A DNA stretch of 64,000 nt from assembly GCA_964628435.1 (NCBI GenBank), contig CAZVON010000001.1, positions 41,558-105,557 on the forward strand. Reading direction: 5' to 3'. A program made the position numbers and the translations under genes. Shown here one piece after another: positions 18,590 through 27,251 of the stretch. The stretch's first letter is position 1; the number at the start of each line of letters is the position of its first letter. The notes under the pieces were generated by a model, which saw nothing but the letters and a program-made list of their open reading frames with translations, did no database searches and was not told the origin of the DNA. This stretch comes from CAZVON01 sp964628435. Its GTDB lineage: Bacteria; Patescibacteriota; Microgenomatia; Levybacterales; UBA12049.

Positions 18590-19363
18590 ATGACTTATAT
18601 TGATGCGCTATTGTTGGCAATTGTCGAAGGAATTACAGAGTTTTTGCCAATTTCTTCAACTGGACATCTTATTTTAGTCACTAACTTACTTGCTATTTCG
18701 CAAACTGACTTTGTTAAGAGTTTTGAAATTTTTATTCAGTTAGGAGCTATCTGTGCTGTAGTATTTCTCTACTGGAAAACCTTGTTGAATTCTCCCAAAA
18801 TTCTTAAACAAATTCTTATTGCATTTTTACCAACTGCCTTACTTGGATTTACGCTCTATAAACTCATTAAAGAATTTTTACTCGGCAATGCTGTGATTAC
18901 AATAGCAGCATTGCTCATTGGAGGAATTCTATTAATTATTTTAGAACTACTATATAAAGAAAAAGAGCATCATTACGGGTCTCTTGAGCACATTCCGTTA
19001 AAAACAGCATTTTTAATGGGTGCATGCCAATCAATTGCCATGATTCCAGGAGTTTCAAGATCTGCAGCAACTATTATAGGCGCGCTTCTGTTAGGAACAA
19101 AAAGAAAAGCAGCAGTTGAGTTTTCTTTTGTGCTAGCTATTCCAACCATGCTTGCTGCCTCATCACTTGATATCTTAAAAGGTAGTTATTTCTTATATTC
19201 TTCTGAACAAACTATTATGCTCCTCATCGGCTTCTTGGGATCGTTTGGTGTTGCTATTATTGCGATAAAATTTCTCCTGCAATATATTCAACATCATTCT
19301 TTTATACTTTTTGGAATTTATCGAATAGTCCTTTCTTTATTCTTTATCCTTTTTATTCTCTAA
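18590..19363 (+). CDS. uppP: Undecaprenyl-diphosphatase
   Basis: The 257-aa polytopic membrane protein recycles undecaprenyl pyrophosphate for peptidoglycan and glycan export. Motif 1 reads EGITEFLPISSTGHLIL and motif 2 PGVSRSAATIIGALLLG; the second usually reads SRSG, here SRSA. Length is normal. It begins a plus-strand group of uppP, MazG-like and MGMT-like genes. Confidence 0.94.
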   Translation: MTYIDALLLAIVEGITEFLPISSTGHLILVTNLLAISQTDFVKSFEIFIQLGAICAVVFLYWKTLLNSPKILKQILIAFLPTALLGFTLYKLIKEFLLGNAVITIAALLIGGILLIILELLYKEKEHHYGSLEHIPLKTAFLMGACQSIAMIPGVSRSAATIIGALLLGTKRKAAVEFSFVLAIPTMLAASSLDILKGSYFLYSSEQTIMLLIGFLGSFGVAIIAIKFLLQYIQHHSFILFGIYRIVLSLFFILFIL

Positions 19364-19390
19364 TCTGTTATACTACAGGAAGAAAGATTT

Positions 19391-19747
19391 ATGAATTTAA
19401 AATCACTTCAAGAAAAAATAAAAATACTGGCGGAACAAACTACTCCAAAGTATCGCCTGTACACACCAACAGAAAAAGCAATTCTTACGAAAACCGTTAA
19501 GTTAAACGAAGAAGTTGGAGAACTCTGTAATGATATTCTAAGTATCCTAAAATTACAAAGACGTGCCAAACTTCAAAAATTTGATAGAAGAAATATATAT
19601 CAAGAATTTGCTGATGTTGTTATTACAACCATTCAACTTGCGGCAATTGCGGGGGTGGACATAGAACGTGCTGTTTCGGACAAACTGAAAAAAATTGAAG
19701 AAAGATACTTAAAAGAAAAACAGCTTCCTCAAGAAAATAATCAATAA
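19391..19747 (+). CDS. MazG-like nucleotide pyrophosphohydrolase
   Basis: The 118-aa alpha-helical protein has LNEEVGELCNDIL and YQEFADVVITTIQLAAIAGVD, the ExxE and ExxD metal-binding arrangement of the MazG superfamily. It is predicted to hydrolyse NTPs or dNTPs to NMPs and PPi. A Shine-Dalgarno (AGGAAG) precedes the ATG. It sits between uppP and the MGMT-like gene. Confidence 0.83.
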   Translation: MNLKSLQEKIKILAEQTTPKYRLYTPTEKAILTKTVKLNEEVGELCNDILSILKLQRRAKLQKFDRRNIYQEFADVVITTIQLAAIAGVDIERAVSDKLKKIEERYLKEKQLPQENNQ

Positions 19748-19756
19748 ACAGATACA

Positions 19757-20059
19757 ATGACTACTTTTGGGAAAATTTACGCAGTTGTTAACCTAATTCC
19801 AGCAGGAAAAGTAACAACATACAAACAGATTGCTCAAAAAGTAGGAGTTAAAAATCCACGCATCGTTGGCTTTGCTATGCACGCAAATAAAAAATTACAC
19901 ATCGTACCTTGCCATAGAGTTGTTGGTAGTAACGGCAAGCTAACTGGCTATGCTATGGGAGGAATTCAAAAGAAAAAAGAGCTACTCGTCCAGGAAGGAG
20001 TCTTGTTTATAGGTAAAGATAAAGTAGATCTTAATAGATCCTTATATCATTTTAGCTAA
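19757..20059 (+). CDS. Methylated-DNA-protein cysteine methyltransferase, catalytic domain only
   Basis: The 100-aa protein is the DNA-binding/catalytic half of an O6-alkylguanine transferase: GKVTTYKQIAQKVG, the arginine-finger region NPRIVGFAMHAN, and the active-site PCHRVVGSNG followed by LTGYAMGG. The Cys acceptor is present, so it is not an alkyltransferase-like (ATL) protein, which has Trp there. The N-terminal ribonuclease-like domain of Ada/Ogt is missing. Confidence 0.9.
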   Translation: MTTFGKIYAVVNLIPAGKVTTYKQIAQKVGVKNPRIVGFAMHANKKLHIVPCHRVVGSNGKLTGYAMGGIQKKKELLVQEGVLFIGKDKVDLNRSLYHFS

Positions 20060-20063
20060 TATA

Positions 20064-20681
20064 TTACTCAACAACTTCTTCTGCTTCTAATATGACTTCG
20101 TCCCCACCTGCATCAGTAGATGAATGTGGCGTTGAAGAAGCTTGGTTGGTAAAATTAAATGTCGATGTTATTATGTCCACACTTTTTTGCCAAAACTCGT
20201 CTTTACTGTTGAAATAAACAGCAATTTGGAATAAAATTCCCTGATCAACTGCTCCAATCATATATCCCCCTTTTACTTGTATTTCTTTTGCAGAAAGATT
20301 CCCTAATTGACTATCTTTTGATTGCGGTACTTTATTACTTTGCACCCAATCATTGGTTGTTTTTAACTTTGTGTCAGTTACTTTGATCGAAATATTTCCT
20401 GCGGTAACTTTCGATCTAAGATCAAGATCCGAATAGGTATTAGAATCTGTATTTTCTTTAACGTCTATTGTAATATTGTCGGGATGTTGAAAGGTAAATC
20501 CGGCTGAATCTTTATAGGTTTTTAGTTTTTTTGACGGTAATTTTTGGGTAAGTGTTAGTGCTGTATCCTGTTTTTGATCTACAGTTTCATTATTTTGTTT
20601 CATCACGAAGAAATAATAAACACTCCCGATCGCAAGCAAAAGAAGCAATACTACTATTCCATTTATTATCCTTTTATTCAT
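20064..20681 (-). CDS. Membrane-anchored extracytoplasmic protein, unknown
   Basis: I prefer the ATG at 20681 (MNKRIINGIVVLLLLLAIG), giving about 205 aa; the longer reading to 20726 overlaps the divergent gene. There is one N-terminal TM, then a domain with SAGFTFQHPDNITIDV and a run of beta strands to IDIITSTFNF, reminiscent of PsbP-like or lipoprotein-type domains, ending in an acidic tail. It is convergent with the MGMT-like gene. No family assigned. Confidence 0.65.
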   Translation of the reverse strand: MNKRIINGIVVLLLLLAIGSVYYFFVMKQNNETVDQKQDTALTLTQKLPSKKLKTYKDSAGFTFQHPDNITIDVKENTDSNTYSDLDLRSKVTAGNISIKVTDTKLKTTNDWVQSNKVPQSKDSQLGNLSAKEIQVKGGYMIGAVDQGILFQIAVYFNSKDEFWQKSVDIITSTFNFTNQASSTPHSSTDAGGDEVILEAEEVVE

Positions 20682-20742
20682 CTGTTTTAGTATACACTGA
20701 AGCATTTTGACTGTAAACAGTTTCATGTGTTACAGTGAAAGT

Positions 20743-21186
20743 ATGACAATAAAAAAAATAGTTTACGGATTGCTTTTTCTTTTGTTTATGTCCATGTTTT
20801 CTCAACCAGCTGAAGCTGCAAAAGTTCTTCCTCAATCAAAAAGTGCAAAAACACAAAGCATGTATAAAGCCCCTTCAGCAACCTCACTCACCGTTTATCC
20901 AAGGCTTCGAAGAGATCGACTCGCGTTACTTATGAATTTTGGGAATCTCACTGTTGCGCAATCTGTTTCGTATATGTTATATTACAAAACCAATGGTCAA
21001 GATGAGGGAGTAGCAGGATCAGTCAGTACACAAGGACAATCAACAGCATACCGTGAACTATTATTTGGTACTTGTTCTAAAAATGTGTGTCGATACCACT
21101 ATAATATCACCGATATGCGATTAGAAATAAGTGCAGAGCTTAAAAATGGCAAAAAAATCCTGCGCAAGTACCGAATAAAAGTTTAA
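20743..21186 (+). CDS. Small secreted protein, unknown
   Basis: I choose the ATG at 20743 (MTIKKIVYGLLFLLFMSMFS), which gives a clean signal peptide with a likely cleavage after PAEAA; an upstream ATG at 20707 would overlap the divergent gene's 5' end. The mature part of about 125 aa is predicted beta-rich with two Cys (GTCSKNVCRYHY) and a basic C terminus. No family recognised. Its stop overlaps the convergent 38-codon ORF by two bases. Confidence 0.6.
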   Translation: MTIKKIVYGLLFLLFMSMFSQPAEAAKVLPQSKSAKTQSMYKAPSATSLTVYPRLRRDRLALLMNFGNLTVAQSVSYMLYYKTNGQDEGVAGSVSTQGQSTAYRELLFGTCSKNVCRYHYNITDMRLEISAELKNGKKILRKYRIKV

Positions 21187-21299
21187 AACCTTTTAATAAA
21201 CTGTTTTAATTTCTTAAAATCGTTTTCAATAAGTGGTTTATTCTTCTGAAAACGAAGCAGACTCCCTGATCGCCCCATAAAGAGTGCTTTCTTGTCCAT
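21183..21299 (-). CDS. Possible 38-aa basic small protein
   Basis: A short open frame begins MDKKALFMGRSGSLLRFQKN and ends in KQFIKRF. Its ATG overlaps the stop of the 298-aa gene upstream as TAATG, a classic coupling arrangement, and its stop meets the convergent plus-strand gene. The sequence is Lys/Phe-rich. Evidence is only position and open frame, so it is tentative. Confidence 0.4.
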   Translation of the reverse strand: MDKKALFMGRSGSLLRFQKNKPLIENDFKKLKQFIKRF

Positions 21300-22195
21300 T
21301 AGGGGTATATCGATCGTGCAGCTTTTCTTTTTTTTTCTTTGATCGGACTATGATATGGTTCTAAATCAAAAACATTGTGGTACGGAAACACATTGTCTGG
21401 AACCGTAATCACTCCATTATTATGTAATTCAACATATTGTTGTAATATCACTCCTAAATGCATGAGAACTAGCTGAGCATCAACATGACGGATATGCTTT
21501 AAAGGAGCAGCATAATCATAAGGCAAAGACGTTGTTTCTATACTATCTCTTGTTAATGGCATTTGAGGCCGAGAAGCTCTCGGAGAGTATCTCACCAATA
21601 ATCCAAATGTACCGTTTTGTTTGACTCCAAAAGAAAGTGCTCTTCTTTTATTATGGTCATAATATGTTAGAGAGAATTGTATTCTGTCCGGTGCAGTTTC
21701 ATCGTCTGCTCTTGGGAAAACTGGATATTCTGTCATAATCCTAAATTCTTCATGTCCTTTTTTTTCTCCGAACTCAACCAATTTCCACCGTGGCAATCCA
21801 GTATCCCACCATTCATTTTCCTGCACTACTATTTTTAAACGTTCATCGCTTTCTCTTGCGTCTTCTCGCATAAATGCTTGCAGCCTAGACATTGAGTCTT
21901 GGATAAGTTTAATCGCTCGTTGGTCTCCAATTCTAGAACCATCACCATATTGCACTCTTTCCCATAATGGACCATGTTTTATCCCATACGGATTTAGAGA
22001 AGAAAAATATGCTGCAATTTGTGGAGCTAGGTCACTTGGTTGTGCTTCTGCAGTTTTTGGAACCTCTTTCGCAAGAACTAAGGGAGCTATAACCGCTGAT
22101 GATGGTGCTTCTGTTAACATTGAAGGCATCATATCAGATGCTATACAATTGTCAAGCAGATGCGTTACAAAAAAGTGGTACGGCAACTGTATCAA
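21299..22195 (-). CDS. Hypothetical protein, 298 aa
   Basis: No family recognised. The protein is soluble after a short hydrophobic start; an internal Met (MMPSMLTEAPSS) could be the true start. It contains charged mixed alpha/beta sequence (ERVQYGDGSRIGDQRAIKLI; DRIQFSLTYYDHNKRRALSF). It lies in a run of lineage-specific genes (21.2-23.6 kb) all on the minus strand. Confidence 0.65.
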   Translation of the reverse strand: MIQLPYHFFVTHLLDNCIASDMMPSMLTEAPSSAVIAPLVLAKEVPKTAEAQPSDLAPQIAAYFSSLNPYGIKHGPLWERVQYGDGSRIGDQRAIKLIQDSMSRLQAFMREDARESDERLKIVVQENEWWDTGLPRWKLVEFGEKKGHEEFRIMTEYPVFPRADDETAPDRIQFSLTYYDHNKRRALSFGVKQNGTFGLLVRYSPRASRPQMPLTRDSIETTSLPYDYAAPLKHIRHVDAQLVLMHLGVILQQYVELHNNGVITVPDNVFPYHNVFDLEPYHSPIKEKKRKAARSIYP

Positions 22196-22274
22196 TCATA
22201 CAAATAAGGCACTAAAAAACAAAAAATACTCGCTGAGATGAAACAAGAAAGTATAAAAAGAATGAGTCAGTAAT

Positions 22275-22604
22275 TTATTTCTTTGGTGCTTCTTGAATAT
22301 CTTTATGGAGTTGCTTTTTTAAATCCGCTGCTGCTTTTTTAATTTTTTCTTCTATATTATCTACTCTTTGGTTGAGTAACTCCCATATTTTATCATTATT
22401 GTCATAACGGACATGATGTAAGAGTATTTTTTTATCTTCATCGGAAAGTTCAGACAGAATAGTATCAAGTATAACGTGATGAAGATTTGAATCTATCAAG
22501 GAAATGAGATCGGTTTTTTCGTCTGCATTCAAATCAAGTGAATCTAATTGAACAATAAGCGATTCTGTCTCTATTAGGTGACTATAAAAATGCTCTTTTT
22601 TCAT
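22275..22604 (-). CDS. Hypothetical helical protein, 109 aa
   Basis: The 109-aa acidic, helix-rich protein (LNADEKTDLISLIDSNLHHV; LSDEDKKILLHHV) ends in a Lys-rich coiled coil (VDNIEEKIKKAAADLKKQL). It starts 3 nt after the stop of the DPBB-like gene upstream, so the two are probably cotranscribed. No family recognised. Confidence 0.6.
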   Translation of the reverse strand: MKKEHFYSHLIETESLIVQLDSLDLNADEKTDLISLIDSNLHHVILDTILSELSDEDKKILLHHVRYDNNDKIWELLNQRVDNIEEKIKKAAADLKKQLHKDIQEAPKK

Positions 22605-22607
22605 ATG

Positions 22608-23618
22608 TTATTGTGGATAAATCGGACCTAAGGGAATTGTATCATCCGGATCGTCGATAAAAAAATAGAGCACTGGACCTTTCCCAGCACCGTCAACTCG
22701 CTCTAGGTATTTCATTACCTCAGGTGATCCGCCTAAATGCTTGCCTGTCCAATCAGCTGGGCCTGCGTCACCAATTACTGTGATAATTGCTTTTCCGTTT
22801 TCCGGGTTAACCACTAGCATTTTTCTGAATTTAAAAAAATCTCGATACATGACAACATTTTCGTAAAAACCTGGAGTTAAAAACGTTTGTACTGCAATAT
22901 AGTATTTTTCTCGCTTATTATCAAGTTCTGTCATTTTTTCTTTTGACGGTGCGAAATACCTCCATGCGCCANNNNNNNNNNTTTCGTTAAAACCGGGAGC
23001 TAAAAAAGTCTGAACAGCAATATAATATTTTTCCCTATCCGACTCTTTCTGTGTCATTTCCCCACGGGAATTTGCAAAATATCTCCACGCACCAAGCCCA
23101 GGAGCCATTCCGTGAGCAGCGTATAAAGCTGCCTCTTCTTCAGTATCAAAATGAGTTGCAATAGTATCCCCCGGATAGCGAGCAAGATGTTGCTCTTGTC
23201 CAATGTATCCATATGTTCTGTTAAGTCTTCGACCACCTAAGTCCGCATTTACCCTAAATCCAAAAGTATCAGATAAAATCCCTCCTACTTTTTGCTCCTC
23301 CTCAGCTTTCAGTGGACGAACTTCTGTGGGTAAAACTGAACGCAATTGCGAAATAAGATGCTGTTTATCATCGATAGGTACCACGTTTGGCACAGTTGGC
23401 TGAACCAATCTTGACACTGGCAACGAAGAAACTTGAGGCGCAGCAGCAAGCATCATAAGGCCGCCAACTGATCCGACTGCAACTTGCTTAGAGTTCTCTT
23501 GCACCCATTTAATTGCGTCTCCATGTTTTTGTAGTACCTTCTTCTGAAGTTTATTATGAAGATCAGTCCATTTATTCTGTAAATGACGATATGCAGGACC
23601 TCTATACTTTCTTGCCAT
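22608..23618 (-). CDS. Membrane-anchored repeat protein, possible DPBB-type C-terminal domain (contains N gap)
   Basis: The protein of about 336 aa has a Lys/Arg-rich N terminus, a TM near residues 47-62 (VAVGSVGGLMMLAAAP), then two related tandem units: GAWRYFANSRGEM to REKYYIAVQTFLAPGF, and GAWRYFAPSKEKM to REKYYIAVQTFLTPGF. The N gap 22972-22981 lies between them. The C-terminal part (GKAIITVIGDAGPADWTGKH, PVLYFFIDDPDDTIPLGP) resembles double-psi beta-barrel surface proteins. Repeat copies differ in DNA, so the duplication is real rather than a scaffold artefact. Confidence 0.7.
   Translation of the reverse strand: MARKYRGPAYRHLQNKWTDLHNKLQKKVLQKHGDAIKWVQENSKQVAVGSVGGLMMLAAAPQVSSLPVSRLVQPTVPNVVPIDDKQHLISQLRSVLPTEVRPLKAEEEQKVGGILSDTFGFRVNADLGGRRLNRTYGYIGQEQHLARYPGDTIATHFDTEEEAALYAAHGMAPGLGAWRYFANSRGEMTQKESDREKYYIAVQTFLAPGFNEXXXXGAWRYFAPSKEKMTELDNKREKYYIAVQTFLTPGFYENVVMYRDFFKFRKMLVVNPENGKAIITVIGDAGPADWTGKHLGGSPEVMKYLERVDGAGKGPVLYFFIDDPDDTIPLGPIYPQ
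22972..22981. other. Assembly gap (10 N) between repeat units
   Basis: Placeholder gap exactly between two repeat units of the 22608-23618 gene, where repeats would break a short-read assembly. Frame is preserved if the length is 10 or differs from it by a multiple of 3. Confidence 0.9.
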
Positions 23619-23664
23619 ACTTAAAACTCTCTTTTATATTTGTATCAGAAAAACTCAAGTTTCA

Positions 23665-24736
23665 TCAACTTACAAAATAACCCCTGGCAAAAAAGCCGAG
23701 AAGTATAACATGAAGAATAATAAAAATGCTCAAGACTCCTAATCTTACAGATGACTTAGAAACCTTCGCAAGTATTACAAAAAACCACAGGGATATAAGC
23801 CCGTATCGTGGAATCGATGAAAACGTCCCAGTAAAAGTTGGCATAAGAATATTAGCAGTGGAAAATAAAAGAATCCCAAGTTCTAAAGAATAGTTTTTTT
23901 CTTTCACCTTTTTATAGAAATCGATCAATAATACTCCAAAAACCATAGAAAACATAATCATTTCTACAAGAGTAACAAAATAAGTAATATTCGTATTAAA
24001 TGTAAAAAGTATAACTATATATCGATAGAAAACCTGTGGCAGTAAAATTATTTTTGATGCTGATCGATTCGCCCCAAACGCTTCTTGTGCATGGTAAAAT
24101 AATAATGCGTCGCCATAAACTAATTGAAGATACGAAACGTATAAAAAAAATCCGATCAGTGGTGAAAATGATAGGAGTAGTACTTTCCAACGAACACGTA
24201 AAAAGCTGAGGAAATATTGTAAGGTTATCTCTTTTGAAAAAAGATGTCCTCCCCTAAAAGCTATAGCTAAAAAAGGAAATAGAAGAAGGACACCTTGAAT
24301 TCTTGTTAGAGATGCCAAAATACAAAACAGGGCCGCAAAAACATATTGTTTTTTCATTAGTAAATATAAGAAAATCACCACAAGAGAAAAAAAGCGCGCT
24401 TCTGTATATACCGCGTTAAAGAAAAAAGAACAGATTGGATAATAGTAAGCCAGTAAGAAGATAGTTATAGTTGAATAAACCAGAAGTTATCTTTATGAGA
24501 AACGGATAAAGCGGAAAAAAAACCTGTTGGTACTGACCATACCCATTTTGCGCAATGCGAAGATAATGAACCCCGTCAAAGTTCGCAAATGAAATTATGT
24601 AAGGAGGCAATACATCGGTATCAAGATCTTTTTTGAATGGAAAAGAACCTTCATTGGTGATAAGAAGCGGCGCTAACCCTGCTATACTTACATTAATAAT
24701 TAAATACAGTCCAAAAACAAAAAAAGTAGTTCTCAC
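23665..24736 (-). CDS. Polytopic glycosyltransferase (PIG-V-like mannosyltransferase), frameshifted
   Basis: Two adjacent frames form one protein. The first (from 24736) carries SFANFDGVHYLRIAQNGYG and FFPLYPFLIKI, typical of PIG-V-like dolichol/polyprenyl-phosphate mannosyltransferases, and breaks at SNLFFFL. The second continues FNAVYTEARFFSLVV, TRIQGVLLLFPFL and more TMs to 23665. Removing one base from the A6 run (24422-24427) joins them as SNLFFFNAVYTEARFF. About 356 aa, 8-10 TMs. It is either a homopolymer error or an inactivated gene. The acceptor is unknown; it may mannosylate surface proteins or glycans. Confidence 0.8.
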
Positions 24737-24865
24737 TTCACGCTGCTCTTTTTAACTGATCAATAAAGTACTTAAGCGTTCGTTGAATACAAGATCCTTT
24801 TATTCATAGTGTAAATTTATTATTACAAATCTGCGTAAATTTGTAAAGTTTAGTATACAGCAAAC

Positions 24866-25374
24866 ATGGTACAATCTGATTTATCTAAGGAAAAACATTA
24901 TCTTAACAGAACTTAATATTGAAAAAAGTCTTATTAAGTCAATTATAGAAAAAAATTACGGATTAAAAGTAACTACTTTGTCATTTATGCAGGGTGGAGA
25001 GTGTTCGTGGGGATACGGGGTAGAAACAGAATCTTGATTTTGTCATCTGTCATGGCGAACCACACAATTGGAATATTATGGTAAGTGATGACAAAGAGAT
25101 TTTCCTAATCGATTGGGATGACTCGCTTTTTTCACCAAAAGAAAAAGATTTAACAATGATTAAAGATGATTTGATAAAACTGGATGGGTACAAAAGTATT
25201 ATTGGAAATTTTGAAATCAACGAGGATGTTGTTAACTTTTACAATATGAAGTGGAACTTGTCAGAAATAGAAGATTGGAGTTCAAGAATCCTTTCCAGCG
25301 AAGAAAATGATATTCAGAATCAGCATTATTTAGAGGAATTTATAAGTGAATTGGAAGATCTTATGTTGACTTAG
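24866..25374 (+). pseudogene. Decayed aminoglycoside-phosphotransferase-like kinase
   Basis: The N-terminal part (IEKSLIKSIIEKNYGLKV, then a Gly-rich loop SFMQGGECSWGYGVETE) runs into a stop. In another frame the catalytic region follows: DFVICHGEPHNWNIM and IFLIDWDDSLFSPKEKDL, i.e. HGxxHxxN and the IDWD metal motif of the APH fold, close in wording to APH(9)-like proteins. About 120 residues between the two are missing, and the first codons (ATG at 24866) are in yet another frame. It has therefore lost its function by deletion and frameshift. Confidence 0.75.
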
Positions 25375-25406
25375 CGATCCAAATCGCTATTCATATGACA
25401 CTTCTT
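25371..25406 (-). pseudogene. Displaced native 3' end of secA (left junction of integrative element)
   Basis: Read on the minus strand these 36 nt encode KKCHMNSDLDR and a TAA stop. The first three codons (KKC) and the His match the SEC-C zinc motif end of SecA at 35019-35026 (KKWKKCH). Joining the secA body to this segment at the shared AAGAAGTG gives GSGKKWKKCHMNSDLDR, a natural SecA C terminus. It is the original tail of the gene, cut off by insertion of the 9.6-kb element. Confidence 0.85.
25399..25406. repeat. Left attachment core
   Basis: CACTTCTT, the left copy of the crossover core. Host (native secA tail) is to its left, element DNA to its right. The element-side arms of the two junctions contain CCTAT (35007 region) and ATAGG (25420 region), an inverted pair expected in an attP. 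Confidence 0.8.
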
Positions 25407-25453
25407 GAAATGCTTTTCATATAGGCTACCACATAAGGCTACTAGGTTCAACT

Positions 25454-25867
25454 TTAGGAAACTTTATAAGTTTTCATTAGGTGTCTTATCTGTCCTAAAA
25501 ATTCAATAAGGGCATCCCTTTCTTCTTTACCTTTCTGATTTTTGATTTCCTTCTCTAAATGCTTTTCAACCACATTATAAAAATATCCGGAAGGTATAGG
25601 AATGATTGCGCTTGCAAGATGATTTAATATAAATAGTCCAACTGCCCAAAGCCAACCTATCTGCAACCAAATAAGAACATAAGACCCATATAGACCAATC
25701 GTGCTTACCCATCCCAATAAACCCATCCAATTAGGTGTTAAGACAGTTTGAATTTGCGTAATGGGAACATTACCCATAGCACGGGCAATAGTAAGCGTGG
25801 TTCGCTGATACATAAATACATAAGTATGTATCAAAAAGAAAATACCAAAAACAATCAAAGCAAACAT
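25454..25867 (-). CDS. Membrane protein with three to four TMs, unknown
   Basis: The 137-aa protein has TMs near residues 1-20, 46-66, 68-92 (LIWLQIGWLWAVGLFILNHL) and a charged, helical C terminus (VEKHLEKEIKNQKGKEERD). It is the first gene inside the left end of the element. No family recognised. Confidence 0.65.
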   Translation of the reverse strand: MFALIVFGIFFLIHTYVFMYQRTTLTIARAMGNVPITQIQTVLTPNWMGLLGWVSTIGLYGSYVLIWLQIGWLWAVGLFILNHLASAIIPIPSGYFYNVVEKHLEKEIKNQKGKEERDALIEFLGQIRHLMKTYKVS

Positions 25868-25907
25868 ATAATTATTGTATCAATTTTCAACATGTGGCAC
25901 TCCTTAA

Positions 25908-26849
25908 CTATTGCTGACAATGAAGCGGAGCGCCATCGCAAGCTGTACCATCTCCATCTGCGTCTCTTGCAGAACAACCACAGGTTTTTAATTGATACTG
26001 CGCTTATCCGCATGAAGATATTTGCGTGCAAGTTTTACTACAATTGCAAGCGTAAGCTCCGGTGCCCTGCGTAGAAGATTTACTCTTGGGCGCAGGCGTT
26101 GAAGAACACGCACTCCATAACCCTTTGTTATTTATTCTCGCTTGTTGTTCTGCAAGGCGCAGTTTATCCTGATACTTAATGTCTGGGGGATACGAAGAAG
26201 CATGAGCATAGCCTTCGCTTACCAACACTTGATTGATAAAAAGATCTCCCATGTAGACATAGCGCAATAATCTTCCATACCTATCTGTTTCTAAAACATC
26301 TTTTTCAAGCCCTACAATACCATTTCCGACAAGTTCTTGGTTCTTTGCAGATGCTTCCTTACCAAAGCATTGAACAGTCTTTCTTGGATCAACAGTTTCA
26401 GGCGTATCAATTCCTATGTATCTGACTGTCTTTTTATTTCCTTCTCCTAAATCTACTTCAATAGTGTCTCCATCAATTATTCTTATAACTCTAGCAAGCA
26501 CTATGTTTGCGTTTGCCGGTGCTACTTGTGGTTTCCAAGTTGGAGTAGGGTAAGTTTCTGATATAGAAGGTTTTGTTGCTTGAGATTTATTAAAGTCTAT
26601 CTTTTCTTCCTGTTTTTGTGGTATTTTAGAAGTATCTGATGTTAAACCTGCAATCCAAGCACTGCCAGTAAAAAGAGTAAGGATTGCAATAGCGGTAAGT
26701 ACCCCATATTTTACTTTATGATTTCCAACTTTTTTGTATACAAAATATCCTCCCCCCATTCCAAGAGCGAAAGGGAGGAGCGAAAACGCAAGTATTCCAA
26801 CAGCAGGAATTGTGAGGAATTTTCTTTTACCTGAAAAAAGTTTTTTCAT
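25908..26849 (-). CDS. Thermonuclease (SNase) with Excalibur domain, interrupted by an in-frame UAA
   Basis: Two N-terminal TMs precede an SNase domain: RIIDGDTIEVDLG, VRYIGIDTPETVDP (Arg, Asp, Glu active-site positions) and DRYGRLLRYVY. After a Ser/Lys linker comes a Cys-rich segment CNCSKTCTQISSCG, then UAA at 26004-26006. The same frame then continues AQYQLKTCGCSARDADGDGT and ACDGAPLHCQQ, the Excalibur Ca-binding motif (DxDxDGxxC), stopping at 25908. A GAA-to-TAA change best explains it. The nuclease domain should still be made. It would be a membrane-tethered extracellular nuclease. Confidence 0.85.
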
Positions 26850-26894
26850 ATTTATACCCGCTGTAATTATTCTGTCTTAATCGTCCATAACACA

Positions 26895-27251
26895 TCATAA
26901 GTTCTCAACTTTGCTTTCAAACTTTGTGTATATGCCTATTATTTTATTTCTTGCCCAGCTATTAAAGAGACCTAAATAATAAATACAAATTAGATCAAAT
27001 ATAGTTATGAAAACCTTATATCCCTCTGCTTCTTTAGATACGCTTATAATTAAAGATAAAACTACAGAAGTAAAGCCACTCGCTACTATACGAAGTCTCT
27101 GTCTACTTTCTTTTCCGCGCGTTACCGCTAGTCCGCTTCCTTTATGTAGGTAGTCTCTTATAAACGCAAAAAGGGAAAGACCTATTATGAATGCTTGTAA
27201 TACCCAAAAAACAATTCTATCTTGGGTTATAAAAGTGATAACTTCTATCAT
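26895..27251 (-). CDS. Small polytopic membrane protein, unknown
   Basis: The 118-aa protein has hydrophobic stretches near residues 12-30, 52-70 and 76-96, with a basic loop (RGKESRQRLRIV). Its 5' end overlaps the 3' end of the 217-aa gene by 35 nt, so the pair is co-expressed. Element cargo; no family recognised. Confidence 0.6.
   Translation of the reverse strand: MIEVITFITQDRIVFWVLQAFIIGLSLFAFIRDYLHKGSGLAVTRGKESRQRLRIVASGFTSVVLSLIISVSKEAEGYKVFITIFDLICIYYLGLFNSWARNKIIGIYTKFESKVENL

Noticed and set aside
20707..20742. Longer starts for the divergent pair at 20.7 kb
   Set aside because: Both extended readings overlap each other's 5' end; the internal ATGs at 20681 and 20743 give clean TM/signal segments.
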